Origin: Bradyrhizobium sp.
GTDB taxonomy: Bacteria; Pseudomonadota; Alphaproteobacteria; Rhizobiales; Xanthobacteraceae
Assembly: GCA_030681365.1 (NCBI GenBank)
Contig: JAUXWH010000297.1
Span: 1 to 32,101, forward strand
Direction of reading: 5' to 3'
DNA length: 32,101 nt
In this document: positions 15,548-23,659 of the stretch, one piece after another
Numbering within the stretch: position 1 is the stretch's first letter
Layout of the letters: each line of letters begins with the position of its first letter
Translations under genes and position numbers: made by a program
Notes under the pieces: model-generated
Database searches by the model: none
What the model was told of the DNA's origin: nothing
The model's input: only the letters and a program-made list of their open reading frames with translations

Positions 15548-16627
15548 TCACACGTGATCGTAATCCACCACGACCCGATATGAAGTCGGCTTCGCCTGGC
15601 AGGTCAGGATAAACCCCGCCTTCAGTTCCCACGGCTCCAGCGAATAATTGACCTCCATCTCGGCGCTGCCCTCGACCAGCTTGGCGCGGCAGGTACTGCA
15701 CATGCCGCCCTTGCAGGCGAACGGCAGATCCATGCCAGCGCGTAATGCCGCGTCGAGAATGCCTTCGCCTTCGGCGACCGGCACCTCGCGCCGCTTGCCG
15801 TCGATGATCAGCGAGGCCATCGCTCTGGGTGGCGCGCCCGCCGCGATCACGGCCCTGGGTCGGGGCTTGCCGCCGAACTCCGACACGAACCGCTCGACGT
15901 GAATGCGATCGGCGGCGATGCCGATATCCCGGCAGGTCCTCTCGATATTCTCGCTCATGCCGGTGGGACCGCAGATGAATACGTGATCGACATCGGATGC
16001 CGGGACCAGCGAGCGCAACAGCACCCTCACCTTCTCGCCGTCGAGCCGGCCGTGCAGGATCGGAATGTCCTGCTCTTCGCCCGAGATGACGTGGAACACC
16101 GAAAGCCGCTGCATGAAGCGATCCTTCAACTCCTCCAGCGCCTCGCGAAACAGCATGCCCGAAGTCGAGCGGTTGCCGTAGAACAGGAAGAACCTGCTGT
16201 CCGGCTCGCGCGCCAGCACGCCCTTGACGATCGACAGGATCGGCGTGATGCCCGAGCCCGCGGCAAAACCGACACAGGTCCGCGCCTCGTCCGGCACCGC
16301 GGCGACGCCGAAGCGGCCGGTCGGGGTCATGACATCGAGTTGGTCGCCAGCCTTCAATTCGTCGGCGGCCCAGTTCGAGAACGCGCCGCCATCGACCTTC
16401 TTCACCGCGATGCGCAGCTCGCCGTCGTCGGGTCCGGAGCAGATCGAATAGGAGCGGCGCACTTCCTCGCCGTCCATGGTGGTTCGCAGGGTCAGATACT
16501 GGCCGGGAGTGAAATGGTAGTCGTCGACGAGTTCGCGCGGAATCGCAAAGGTCATCGACACCGCGTCAGCGGTTTCGCGGCGCAGGTCGTTGACGGCGAG
16601 GCGATGGAAACGGGGGGCGTGGGGCAT
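15548..16627 (-). CDS. paaE: phenylacetyl-CoA epoxidase reductase subunit PaaE
   Basis: 359 aa. It passes NADPH electrons to the PaaABCD epoxidase that opens the ring as an epoxide. The order is an FAD domain with RRSYSIC (57-63), an NADPH domain with GSGITP (124-129) and CGPTGM (219-224), then a C-terminal plant-type [2Fe-2S] ferredoxin with cysteines 305, 310, 313 and 343 (ACKGGMCSTC). Length and domain order are exactly those of PaaE. It is the last gene of paaABCDE, 57 bases downstream of paaD, with a short palindromic remnant in the gap. Confidence 0.95.
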   Translation of the reverse strand: MPHAPRFHRLAVNDLRRETADAVSMTFAIPRELVDDYHFTPGQYLTLRTTMDGEEVRRSYSICSGPDDGELRIAVKKVDGGAFSNWAADELKAGDQLDVMTPTGRFGVAAVPDEARTCVGFAAGSGITPILSIVKGVLAREPDSRFFLFYGNRSTSGMLFREALEELKDRFMQRLSVFHVISGEEQDIPILHGRLDGEKVRVLLRSLVPASDVDHVFICGPTGMSENIERTCRDIGIAADRIHVERFVSEFGGKPRPRAVIAAGAPPRAMASLIIDGKRREVPVAEGEGILDAALRAGMDLPFACKGGMCSTCRAKLVEGSAEMEVNYSLEPWELKAGFILTCQAKPTSYRVVVDYDHV

Positions 16628-16652
16628 GGATGGTAGGCCTCCGGCCTATCAA

Positions 16653-16670
16653 CGTCATTGCGGGTGACGA
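16653..16670. repeat. truncated remnant of the CGTCATTGCG repeat, between paaD and paaE
   Basis: CGTCATTGCGGGTGACGA is the first arm of the CGTCATTGCGAGG family, with the other arm missing. It lies in the 57-base gap between paaE and paaD, inside the operon. Confidence 0.55.
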
Positions 16671-16684
16671 GATTCACTCGGACT

Positions 16685-17188
16685 TCAATGACACTTGAAA
16701 TAATCGAACGGTTCGCGGCAGCTCCTGCAGCGCCACAGTGCCTTGCAGGAGGTCGAGCCGAACTCGCTGAGCACCTCGGTATCCCCGGAGCCGCATTGCG
16801 GGCACGTCACCTGCTGTACGCCGAACAGCGCGCGGCGGGAGCCGGCCGCCTGCGGCGGCGCGATGCCGTATTCCCTAAGCTTGCGGCGGCCGTCTTCGCT
16901 CATCCAGTCGGTGGTCCAGGCCGGCGACAGCACCGTGCGCACCTTCGAATGGCGAAAACCCTCGCGCTCCAGCGCGAGCTCGATCTCCAGCGTGATCATG
17001 TTCATCGCGGGACAACCGGAATAGGTCGGCGTGATCGCAACCTCGACCTGGCCGTCCCTGATCGCGACACTGCGGAGCACGCCGAGATCGGCGATGGTCA
17101 GCACCGGAATCTCCGGATCGACCACGGATGCCGCGGCGTTCCAGGCGAGTTGCCGCAGCTCGGCATCGTTGAATAATGCGGTCACCAT
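16685..17188 (-). CDS. paaD: phenylacetate degradation protein PaaD
   Basis: 167 aa from the ATG at 17186-17188; a farther in-frame ATG at 17347 would run through paaC sequence in another frame. The N-terminal domain is of the MIP18/DUF59 type, with DPEIPVLTIADLG (24-36) and SGCP (57-60). A C-terminal zinc-ribbon-like tail has CPQC (129-132) and CRSC (154-157). PaaD is believed to help mature the iron centre or Fe-S cluster of the epoxidase complex. Its start overlaps the end of paaC by 7 bases, so they are probably translationally coupled. Confidence 0.93.
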   Translation of the reverse strand: MVTALFNDAELRQLAWNAAASVVDPEIPVLTIADLGVLRSVAIRDGQVEVAITPTYSGCPAMNMITLEIELALEREGFRHSKVRTVLSPAWTTDWMSEDGRRKLREYGIAPPQAAGSRRALFGVQQVTCPQCGSGDTEVLSEFGSTSCKALWRCRSCREPFDYFKCH

Positions 17189-17958
17189 GCAGCCCCCGGA
17201 AACGTCCGCTGCATCGACTGCAACTCGCTGAGCAGATGGCCGAGATGCTCGCTGTGCCGGCCATCGCGGCCGCCCTGTTGCATCCAGTCGTTCTTGGGCA
17301 GCGCCAGCGTCGCTTCGTCCACGACATCGGCAACGGTCTTCAGCCACTGCGGACGCAGGCTGGCAGAGTCTACCGATATGCCGGCATCGATCAAGCCGCG
17401 TTCGCTCGCGTCGGCCTCAAACATTTCGCCGGTAAACGCCCAGAGATGATCGATCGCGGCCTGCGCGCGGGCGTGGCTTTCTTCGGTGCCGTCACCGAGC
17501 CGGACCATCCATTCCGACGTGTGCCGCAAGTGATAGGCGCTTTCCTTTTCGGATTTCGCAGCAATCGCGGCCAGCGTCGCGTCAGATGATTTCATCATCG
17601 CGCGCCAATACAGATCGGCGTAAGCCGAGTAGAAGAACTGCCGCACCATGGTTTGGGCGAAATCGCCGTTCGGCTGCTCCAGCAGCAGCAGATTGCGATA
17701 CTGCCTGACGTCGCGCAGATAGGCGAACTTGTCCTCGTCATTGCCCCTGCCTTCGACCTTGGCCGCGTAGGAATACAACTCGCGCGCCTGGCCGAGCAGA
17801 TCAAGCCCCATATTGGCGAGCGCCATGTCCTCTTCCAGCATGGGCGCGTGACCGCACCATTCCGACAGCCGGTGCCCCAGGATCAGCGCATCGTCGGCGC
17901 GGCGCAGCGTATACAACACCAGCGGCGTTTCGGAGACGGAGATGGATGCGATAGCCAT
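17182..17958 (-). CDS. paaC: phenylacetyl-CoA epoxidase structural subunit PaaC
   Basis: 258 aa from the ATG at 17956-17958 (MAIASISVSETP). An upstream in-frame ATG at 18021 encodes MDCFVASAPRND, which is the translation of the adjacent palindromic element and not protein. This ferritin-like helical subunit pairs with PaaA but lacks its complete diiron centre. Typical PaaC pieces are LILGHRLSEWCGHAP, LANMGLDLLGQARELY and EKESAYHLRHTSEWMVRLGDGT. It overlaps paaD by 7 bases and lies 154 bases downstream of paaB, a gap that contains a full palindromic element. Confidence 0.94.
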   Translation of the reverse strand: MAIASISVSETPLVLYTLRRADDALILGHRLSEWCGHAPMLEEDMALANMGLDLLGQARELYSYAAKVEGRGNDEDKFAYLRDVRQYRNLLLLEQPNGDFAQTMVRQFFYSAYADLYWRAMMKSSDATLAAIAAKSEKESAYHLRHTSEWMVRLGDGTEESHARAQAAIDHLWAFTGEMFEADASERGLIDAGISVDSASLRPQWLKTVADVVDEATLALPKNDWMQQGGRDGRHSEHLGHLLSELQSMQRTFPGAAW

Positions 17959-17984
17959 GTTCAAGAACCTGTTTGCACTATCAA

Positions 17985-18070
17985 CGTCATTGCGAGGAGC
18001 GCTTGCGACGAAGCAATCCATTCTTTCTTGCCGCCGAGAGATGGATTGCTTCGCTGCGCTCGCAATGACG
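17985..18070. repeat. palindromic element inside the paa operon, between paaC and paaB
   Basis: CGTCATTGCGAGGAGC at 17985 and GCTCGCAATGACG ending at 18070 pair, with inner AAGCAATCCA and TGGATTGCTT. It is a near copy of 15411-15498. The stem would be transcribed within the paaABCDE message and could act on its stability or the relative yield of downstream genes. Confidence 0.88.
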
Positions 18071-18112
18071 GCTTTGGCGCCCGCGAATTAACCTCACCAT
18101 GAGAGTCCGCGC

Positions 18113-18400
18113 TCACATATGCCCAACTTCATCCGGCACTTCATAAAACGTCGGGTGCCGGTAGATCTTGGATTCCGCCGGCTCGAACATCATGCCCTTG
18201 TCGGCGGGATCGGACGCGGTGATCGCGCTGGACGGCACCACCCAGATCGACAGCCCCTCGCCGCGGCGGGTGTAGAGGTCGCGCGCGGCCTGCAGCGCCA
18301 TGGTCGCATCGGAGGCATGCAGCGAGCCGACATGCTTGTGCGCCAGCCCGTTGCGGCTGCGGATGAAGACTTCCCAGAGCGGCGTATTCGGCGTGGCCAT
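18113..18400 (-). CDS. paaB: phenylacetyl-CoA epoxidase subunit PaaB
   Basis: 95 aa from the ATG at 18398-18400 (MATPNTPLWEVF); the in-frame extension to 18502 lies over paaA. The recognisable family sequence is WEVFIRSRNGLAHKHVGSLHA and later ALQAARDLYTRRGEGLSIWVV, with a YEVPDEVGHM C terminus. PaaB links the PaaAC core of the epoxidase and is needed for its activity. It begins 16 bases after the paaA stop. Confidence 0.95.
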   Translation of the reverse strand: MATPNTPLWEVFIRSRNGLAHKHVGSLHASDATMALQAARDLYTRRGEGLSIWVVPSSAITASDPADKGMMFEPAESKIYRHPTFYEVPDEVGHM

Positions 18401-18416
18401 GATCGTCTCCAAATCC

Positions 18417-19409
18417 CTATTCTGCGGCTTGCGCGAGTTGCCGATGTTTGCGTTTCTCGGCATAGGCCTGTGCGGCCTCGCGCACCCAAGCACCCTCGTC
18501 ATGGGCCTTGCGGCGCGCCGCCAGCCGGTCGCGGTTGCAGGGGCCGTTGCCGGCCAGCACCTGCTTGAATTCGTCCCAGTCGATCGAGCTGTATTCCCAA
18601 TGCCCTTCGGCGTTCTGCTTCATGCCGGGATCGGGAATGGTGAGGCCGAGATACTGCGCCTGCGGCACGGTTGCATCGACGAATTTCTGGCGCAGCTCGT
18701 CATTGGAGAAGCGCTTGATCTTCCACTTGGTGGACGTATCGCTATGCTGGCTGACCTGGTCGGGCGGCCCGAACATCATCAGCACCGGCCACCACCAGCG
18801 GTTCAGCGCGTCCTGCGCCATCGCTTTCTGCTCTTCCGAGCCGCGCGCCAGCGTCAGCATGATCTCGTAGCCCTGGCGCTGGTGAAAGGATTCCTCCTTG
18901 CCGACCCGGATCATCGCGCGCGCATAGGGACCGTAGGAACAGCGGCACAGCGGAATCTGGTTCATGATCGCCGCACCGTCGACCAACCAGCCGATCACGC
19001 CGATATCGGCCCAGGTCAGGGTCGGATAATTGAAGATCGAGGAATATTTCGCCTTGCCTGAAAGCATCAGGTCGACCAGTTCCTCGCGCGAGGCGCCGAG
19101 CGTCTCGGCGGCGGCGTACAGATAGAGCCCGTGGCCGCATTCATCCTGCACCTTGGCGAGCAGGGCGGCCTTGCGGCGCAGCGACGGCGCGCGGGTGATC
19201 CAGTTGCCCTCGGGAAGCATGCCGACGATCTCGGAGTGGGCGTGCTGCGAGATCTGCCGCGTCAGCGTCTTGCGATAGGCCGCAGGCATCCAGTCATTCG
19301 GCTCGATGCGCTCTTCGGCATCGATGCGCGCCTGGAACGCGGCGGCGCGCGCGGCATCCTCGACATGGCGGTCATCCGCATCGGACGTGTTGAGCGCCTG
19401 CGTATACAT
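18417..19409 (-). CDS. paaA: phenylacetyl-CoA epoxidase catalytic subunit PaaA
   Basis: 330 aa. This is the oxygenase subunit that epoxidises the aromatic ring of phenylacetyl-CoA using a diiron centre. Family ligands are seen in DECGHG (89-94) and KEESFHQ (171-177); [18 protein letters not shown] and [13 protein letters not shown] are also highly typical. GGGAGA lies 6 bases before the ATG. It is the first gene of paaABCDE, with its own AT-rich promoter region 5' of it; paaX lies just upstream on the same strand. Confidence 0.97.
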   Translation of the reverse strand: MYTQALNTSDADDRHVEDAARAAAFQARIDAEERIEPNDWMPAAYRKTLTRQISQHAHSEIVGMLPEGNWITRAPSLRRKAALLAKVQDECGHGLYLYAAAETLGASREELVDLMLSGKAKYSSIFNYPTLTWADIGVIGWLVDGAAIMNQIPLCRCSYGPYARAMIRVGKEESFHQRQGYEIMLTLARGSEEQKAMAQDALNRWWWPVLMMFGPPDQVSQHSDTSTKWKIKRFSNDELRQKFVDATVPQAQYLGLTIPDPGMKQNAEGHWEYSSIDWDEFKQVLAGNGPCNRDRLAARRKAHDEGAWVREAAQAYAEKRKHRQLAQAAE

Positions 19410-19479
19410 GGCCGTTCTCCCTGGAACGCTTCTAACATATATCAGTATTATAGAAACTCAATACATTCTTGTAACATAA
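19410..19479 (-). promoter_or_regulatory. AT-rich paaA promoter and probable PaaX control region
   Basis: On the minus strand TTGAGT (19461-19456) and TATGTT (19439-19434) are 16 bases apart and start transcription about 18 bases before the paaA ATG. The 70-base gap between the paaX stop and paaA is much richer in A and T than its surroundings. PaaX represses paa promoters until phenylacetyl-CoA binds; an operator here is expected, but no consensus was confirmed. Confidence 0.5.
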
Positions 19480-20349
19480 TTACGTATCCCCGAACCGGCG
19501 CGCCAGTTCCTTGCCGGCCGCCGGCAGCGGGCCGGCCGGGTCGGTTCCGTGGCGGTCAAGCCATTGTTCCGACGCCGGAAGCACGCTGCGATAGATCTCG
19601 CCGCAGAGCTTTCGCGCGGCCCGGCCCGGCCAGTCCGCCGGCAGCAAGGCCGTCGGCAATAGCGGGTCGCGCAGCACCACCCTTCGGTAATGATGGATCA
19701 GCAGGATCCGCGCGGTGAAGGCGTCGATATCCGACAGGCGGTCGCGGCGGCCGAGCCAGGCGAGTAACGGCTCGAAGGTTTTCATGAACTTCAGGTAGGC
19801 GTCGGCGGTGCGATGCAGCGGCCAGCTCTCGCTGAGCAGGCGGCGGCCGCTGTCGTCTTCGGCGGAAACTTCCAGGCGGATCGCGGCGGCGGCTTCCTCC
19901 GGGATCGGCACGCCTGACGGTGCAACCCAGACGCCCGGCAGCGGACTGCCGAAGCCGGCATTCTTCAGCGCCTCGCGGGCGGCGTCACGGTCTTCGCCGT
20001 TGCCGATCAGCAGCAGCTCGAAGCGCCCGGTCCATTCCGAAGGTTGCGGATCATAGATGTGCCTTGTCGCGGCATCGAAAGTCTGTCGGCCCTTCCCCGC
20101 CAGCCGATAGAAGCTGTTGCGGCCGACCTTGTGGCGTTCGAGCCAGCCGTCGGCGGCGAGCCGCGACATTGCGGTGCGCACCACGCCGCTGTCGATGTCG
20201 AGCACCTTGAAAAATTCAAGCAGCGTGCCGAGCCAGACCGAACCGCCGCGCGGCACGATGGCGTCGCCGAACACCGTGATGACGATGGACCCGGTGCGCG
20301 AGGGTTCGCGCTTGAGCTGTTCGATGATGCGGGCAAGCGGCTGCGGCAT
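19480..20349 (-). CDS. paaX: phenylacetic acid degradation repressor PaaX
   Basis: 289 aa from the ATG at 20347-20349 (MPQPLARIIEQL). The in-frame extension upstream to 20436 begins MDARVKPGHDE, the translation of the palindromic repeat, so it is rejected. PaaX is a transcriptional repressor of paa genes, with phenylacetyl-CoA as inducer. The winged-helix part includes SIVITVFGDAIVPRGGSVWLGTLLEFF and VRTAMSRLAADGWLERHKVGRNSFYRL. The rest is the PaaX C-terminal domain, with ARILLIHHYRRVVLRDPLLP. It lies 70 bases upstream of paaA on the same strand; whether it is also carried on a joint message is unclear. Confidence 0.93.
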   Translation of the reverse strand: MPQPLARIIEQLKREPSRTGSIVITVFGDAIVPRGGSVWLGTLLEFFKVLDIDSGVVRTAMSRLAADGWLERHKVGRNSFYRLAGKGRQTFDAATRHIYDPQPSEWTGRFELLLIGNGEDRDAAREALKNAGFGSPLPGVWVAPSGVPIPEEAAAAIRLEVSAEDDSGRRLLSESWPLHRTADAYLKFMKTFEPLLAWLGRRDRLSDIDAFTARILLIHHYRRVVLRDPLLPTALLPADWPGRAARKLCGEIYRSVLPASEQWLDRHGTDPAGPLPAAGKELARRFGDT

Positions 20350-20405
20350 GCGCAAGGCATAGCGCGTTTTTTGCGAAAGCGGCAACGCTCGCCGCCGCCA
20401 ATACT

Positions 20406-20495
20406 CGTCATGCCCGGGCTTGACCCGGGCATCCACGCCTTACTTAACTCAAGGCAAGGAAAACGTGGATGGCCGGGTCAAGCCCGGCCATGACG
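20406..20495. repeat. intergenic palindromic element upstream of paaX
   Basis: CGTCATGCCCGGGCTTGACC and its partner ending CCGGCCATGACG at 20495 are inverted, with ATCCACG and CGTGGAT inside. It occupies most of the 164-base gap between paaX and the esterase gene. It would lie in the paaX leader if the promoter is further upstream. Confidence 0.85.
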
Positions 20496-20513
20496 AAAAC
20501 AGATCCTGCGCGC

Positions 20514-21284
20514 TTACCGGTGCGGGTCGGGATAGATCGTGCTGCGCCAGCCGCTGCGCTCGAACGGGGCCCAGGTGCCTTCGGGCTGCGCCAACCGGTC
20601 AGCCACCGCGTAGACCACGGCGGGGTTATGTCCCATGCCGCAATGGCTGCCTTCGACCTCGATGCTTTCCGAAGTCGCCGAGGTCTTTTCCATGCAGCCC
20701 TGCCAGGCGCAGATGCCGTCGGTTCGGCTGAAGATCGCGGTGGTCGGCACCGGCGGCGTTTCCGACAATGCTCCGCCGAAGCGGTGATCCTCTTCCTCCG
20801 CGCTGCGGCCGCTCGCCATCTCGTAGACCCGCCAGGCGTTGGTGGCCTTCGGACTGCCCGCGAAAGGACTGCCGAGCGTGATCACCGAGCGCACGCGATC
20901 CGGCATCATTTTTGCCAATTGACGCGCATAGAGGCCACCGAGGCTCCAGCCCACCAAACTGATCTTGCGGCCGTGGGAGTCGTTGAGCTCCTGCACCAGA
21001 TCGACCATCGCATGCTGCACGCCGTCGCGCAGGCCGAGATTGCGGCCTTGGCGCCAGCCGCTGACGGCATAGCCGCGATTCCTGAGGAAGATGCGCAGCG
21101 GCCGCGTCGAGGTGTCCGACGCCATCAGCCCGGGCAGCACCAGCACCGGATGCCCGTCGCCCCTGGGGGCGAGACTGAGCAGCGGCAGGGCGCCCAGAAA
21201 GGCACCGAACTCGTGGAAGGCGCGTCCCTCCATGAACATCAGGGCTTTGGACGGCGCGCGCAGCGTCTGGGTCGTCGCGGACAT
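20514..21284 (-). CDS. alpha/beta hydrolase (lipase/esterase type)
   Basis: 256 aa from the ATG at 21282-21284, preceded 5 bases by AGGAG; another ATG lies immediately before it. The elbow GWSLGG puts the nucleophile Ser at about 114. HPVLVLPGLMASD near residues 45-57 has the oxyanion region, and EGSHCGMGHNP holds the likely catalytic His. This looks like the esterase/lipase group related to PGAP1-like domains. There is no signal peptide, and the substrate is unknown. It lies between paaX and the DUF445 gene on the same strand with gaps of about 165 and 196 bases, so it is probably transcribed separately. Confidence 0.83.
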   Translation of the reverse strand: MSATTQTLRAPSKALMFMEGRAFHEFGAFLGALPLLSLAPRGDGHPVLVLPGLMASDTSTRPLRIFLRNRGYAVSGWRQGRNLGLRDGVQHAMVDLVQELNDSHGRKISLVGWSLGGLYARQLAKMMPDRVRSVITLGSPFAGSPKATNAWRVYEMASGRSAEEEDHRFGGALSETPPVPTTAIFSRTDGICAWQGCMEKTSATSESIEVEGSHCGMGHNPAVVYAVADRLAQPEGTWAPFERSGWRSTIYPDPHR

Positions 21285-21480
21285 CATAACTCCTCTCTGG
21301 GCCGGCCCCTTGCAATCCGGCAGCTGGCCAATGACCATAGGAATACGCAAACTTCTTGAAATCGTTCCGCAACGCAACATCAGTTGAATCAAGTTACGGT
21401 GCTGATTCCGACATTCAAGCGGTTGACCCGCCCTCCGACAATAGGTCGCCACGCTTAAAAGGAACCGAGTGATCATTTAG

Positions 21481-22767
21481 TCACAGCATCCGAACCAGTA
21501 CTTCCACGGTGTAAAGCGCCAGTCCGGCGAGCCCGCCGATCAGCGAACCGTTGAAGCGGATGTATTGAAGGTCCTTGCCGATGTTGATTTCGATCAGCGC
21601 GATCAGCTGGCCCATATCCCAGGCCTTGACCTGATCGGAGATGAAGCTTGAGACGCCGCTCTTCTGATCGGCGATGAAACTTCTGAGCACGGCGACGAGA
21701 CCCTGGTTGATCTCGGCGCGCAGCTCGGCATCGGCCGCCAGCGTCTCGCCGGCTTTCACGAACATTCCCGCCAGATGCTGCTGCAGCACCTGGCTCTCCC
21801 CGGAAGCGCTACGCTCGATGAAGGATCGCGTATTCGCCCAGATGCCGCGCGCGAGGTCGCCGAGTTCGGGCCGCGCCAGTAGATCGCGCTTCAGTCCGTC
21901 GATGCGATCGGCGAAGGCCTGATCGCTGCCGAGCCGGTCGACGAACGAAAGCAGCATGCGATTGAACTCGTCGCGGAACGGATGCTGCGGATCGTTCTTC
22001 ACTTCCTCGAAGAACGTGGTCGCGGATGCGACGATGCGGTTCACCAGAAACTTGTCGGCGCGGTAGAGTTTCAACAGCGTCGGCAATTCGCCGCGGATCT
22101 TGTCGCGGATCACCGCCATGGTTTCCGGTTGCGTCAGCGACTGATGCACCACGCGGAGGATGTCGTCGAGCAGGCCCTGGTGCCGGCCCTCCTGCACGAA
22201 GCCGCGCAGCGTGCCGGCGGCGAGCGGCGCCAGATCGATTTCCTGCAGCTGGGTAGTGACGCGGCGGGTGATGAAACCCATCAGTCCGGAGGTTTCCGTC
22301 GCCGACAACGCTTCCGGCAAAAGCCGCAGCGCGAAGCGGGCGAGATCGTCGCTGCGCTTGCGGTCGCGCAGCCAGTCGGCGACGAAGGAGCCGAAATCGA
22401 TCTGGCGCAGTTTTGCCTCGACGGGCGCAGCCTCGAGAAAATGCACCTCGATGAATTCGCCGAGCTTGTCGGCGATGCGGTGCTGGTTGCCCTGGATGAT
22501 CGCGGTGTGCGGGATCGGCAGTCCCAGCGGTCGCTTGAACAGCGCCACCACGGCATACCAGTCGGCGATGCCGCCGATGGTGGCGGCCTCCGCGAACGCC
22601 GCGACGAAGCCGAAGGCGGGATGCACATGCAGCAATGCCTTCGCCGCCACGAACAGCGCCAGCGTGCCCGCCAGCACCAGCGTCGCCAGCGCCTTGACCC
22701 GCCGCAACTCGGCCGCGCGGGCGGCATCGCCGGGGGAGTCGAAGGAGAAGGAGGCGGTGGAGGTCAT
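21481..22767 (-). CDS. DUF445 family membrane protein
   Basis: 428 aa from the ATG at 22765-22767 (MTSTASFSF); an earlier ATG adds 14 residues. The N-terminal hydrophobic segment ALATLVLAGTLALFVAAKALL and then FAEAATIGGIADWYAVVALFKRPLGLPIPHTAII are the DUF445 signature. A long helical central part follows, and a C-terminal segment GSLIGGLAGLALYTVEVLV anchors it again. Such proteins belong to the inner membrane with a large loop facing one side. No enzyme function is known for the family. The gene stands alone between two unrelated genes. Confidence 0.88.
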   Translation of the reverse strand: MTSTASFSFDSPGDAARAAELRRVKALATLVLAGTLALFVAAKALLHVHPAFGFVAAFAEAATIGGIADWYAVVALFKRPLGLPIPHTAIIQGNQHRIADKLGEFIEVHFLEAAPVEAKLRQIDFGSFVADWLRDRKRSDDLARFALRLLPEALSATETSGLMGFITRRVTTQLQEIDLAPLAAGTLRGFVQEGRHQGLLDDILRVVHQSLTQPETMAVIRDKIRGELPTLLKLYRADKFLVNRIVASATTFFEEVKNDPQHPFRDEFNRMLLSFVDRLGSDQAFADRIDGLKRDLLARPELGDLARGIWANTRSFIERSASGESQVLQQHLAGMFVKAGETLAADAELRAEINQGLVAVLRSFIADQKSGVSSFISDQVKAWDMGQLIALIEINIGKDLQYIRFNGSLIGGLAGLALYTVEVLVRML

Positions 22768-22812
22768 GACGGCTTTCGTCTTTTTGAGACCTTTAGATAG
22801 CCGCTGCACGCA

Positions 22813-22934
22813 CCGCCGTCATCCAGAGGTGCGCGCGTTTTCTTGCGCGCCTCGAAGGATGGCCGCAGGCACCGTTGCTCGCGGCCATCCTTCGAGGCTC
22901 GCCGAAGACGGCGAGCACCTCAGGATGACGGCGG
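22813..22934. repeat. palindromic element with nested hairpins
   Basis: The outer arms CCGCCGTCATCC (22813-22824) and GGATGACGGCGG (22923-22934) pair. Inside, GCCTCGAAGGATGGCCGC and GCGGCCATCCTTCGAGGC form an 18-base stem. It lies between the DUF445 start and the phasin terminator. Confidence 0.85.
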
Positions 22935-22943
22935 CGGATACCC

Positions 22944-22972
22944 AAAAAGAAGGCCCGCCTAAGCGGGCCTTC
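22944..22972 (-). terminator. intrinsic terminator of the phasin gene
   Basis: On the minus strand GAAGGCCCGC and GCGGGCCTTC pair over 10 bases with a 4-base loop, followed by TTTTT. It lies about 30 bases after the phasin stop. This is the clearest intrinsic terminator in the window. Confidence 0.9.
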
Positions 22973-23003
22973 CAACTAACGTTTACTCACTGAGCCGAAG
23001 CGA

Positions 23004-23480
23004 TCAGGCGGTCTTGGTGTAGACTTTGGAGAAGTTGTCCTGAGCGGTCTTGGCGCCGTCGGCGACGAGCTTGCCGAGATATTCGCTCGACGCCTTCGCC
23101 CGCGACACGAACACTTCGCCGCTCGCGCGGACCATGTCGGACTGGATCTGGACCGCTTCGTTGAACGACTTGGCGGAGGCCAGCTTGTCGATGCCGGCGA
23201 AGAATGCCTCGGCGTCCTGGTAGAGCGCGTCCTGGATATTGCGGCTGATCTTGGCGGCCTCGGAGACCGAACCGGCAACAGCGGTCTCGATCGCGGCGGT
23301 CACCTTCTCGGTACCGGCATGGATGTCGGCGGCGCGAACCTTGGCGGTCTCGGCCTGCTTCTTCACGAACTCACGGGCGGCTTCCGGAACTTCCAGGTTC
23401 TGGAGCTTGGTGAACGCCTCGGTGACGGGCGCGAAGGCTTCCTTGACGGTGTTCAGCACGGAATTGGTTTCGGTGGTCAT
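23004..23480 (-). CDS. phasin family protein
   Basis: 158 aa. Phasins coat polyhydroxyalkanoate granules and are usually abundant. The protein has no membrane segment and is almost entirely predicted helix, rich in Ala, Lys and Glu: AFAPVTEAFTKLQNLEVPEAAREFVKKQAETAKVRAAD, then AFFAGIDKLASAKSFNEAVQIQSDMVRASGEVF. This is the phasin_2 type common in Bradyrhizobium. GGAGA lies about 7 bases before the ATG. It has its own promoter and a strong terminator, as expected for a highly made granule protein, and lies 258 bases from the PHA synthase operon. Confidence 0.92.
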   Translation of the reverse strand: MTTETNSVLNTVKEAFAPVTEAFTKLQNLEVPEAAREFVKKQAETAKVRAADIHAGTEKVTAAIETAVAGSVSEAAKISRNIQDALYQDAEAFFAGIDKLASAKSFNEAVQIQSDMVRASGEVFVSRAKASSEYLGKLVADGAKTAQDNFSKVYTKTA

Positions 23481-23546
23481 TGGGGTTCTCCATCCTCAGA
23501 TTTGAGCTATGGGCTCACCCCGTCCGGTCTGGCCCGGGGCAATCTC

Positions 23547-23575
23547 TATATGGCACAGTTAATGGTGCGTTGCAA
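23547..23575 (-). promoter_or_regulatory. phasin promoter
   Basis: On the minus strand TTGCAA (23575-23570) and CATATA (23552-23547) are 17 bases apart, a good sigma-70-type match. The predicted leader is about 60 bases. Confidence 0.55.
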
Positions 23576-23595
23576 CATCAATGGTGCATCGCGAT

Positions 23596-23611
23596 ATCAC
23601 GAATCCGTGAT
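23596..23611. promoter_or_regulatory. inverted repeat ATCACG-N4-CGTGAT upstream of the phasin promoter
   Basis: Perfect 6-base arms around AATC. It lies about 20 bases upstream of the -35 box, where an activator or repressor of phasin expression could bind. PHA-responsive PhaR regulators bind phasin promoters in related bacteria, but this is not their known GCAG-type motif, so the regulator is unassigned. Confidence 0.35.
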
Positions 23612-23659
23612 CAGCCCTCGGATTGGGCAAATTGCCCGTCGAACCGGCGCCAGGCTGCC

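Noticed and set aside
17959..18021. Extended PaaC start with MDCFVASAPRND
   Set aside because: This peptide is the translation of the palindromic element at 17985-18070; the ATG at 17958 fits the family.
15411..18070. CRISPR array formed by repeated CGTCATTGCG units
   Set aside because: The copies are far apart, palindromic and not evenly spaced; there are no spacers and no cas genes.
20350..20436. Extended PaaX start with MDARVKPGHDE
   Set aside because: It is the translation of one arm of the element at 20406-20495 and not PaaX sequence.
22949..22972. Terminator used by the plus strand
   Set aside because: The stem is symmetric, but the T-run is present only on the minus-strand side, so it serves the phasin gene; no plus-strand gene ends here.
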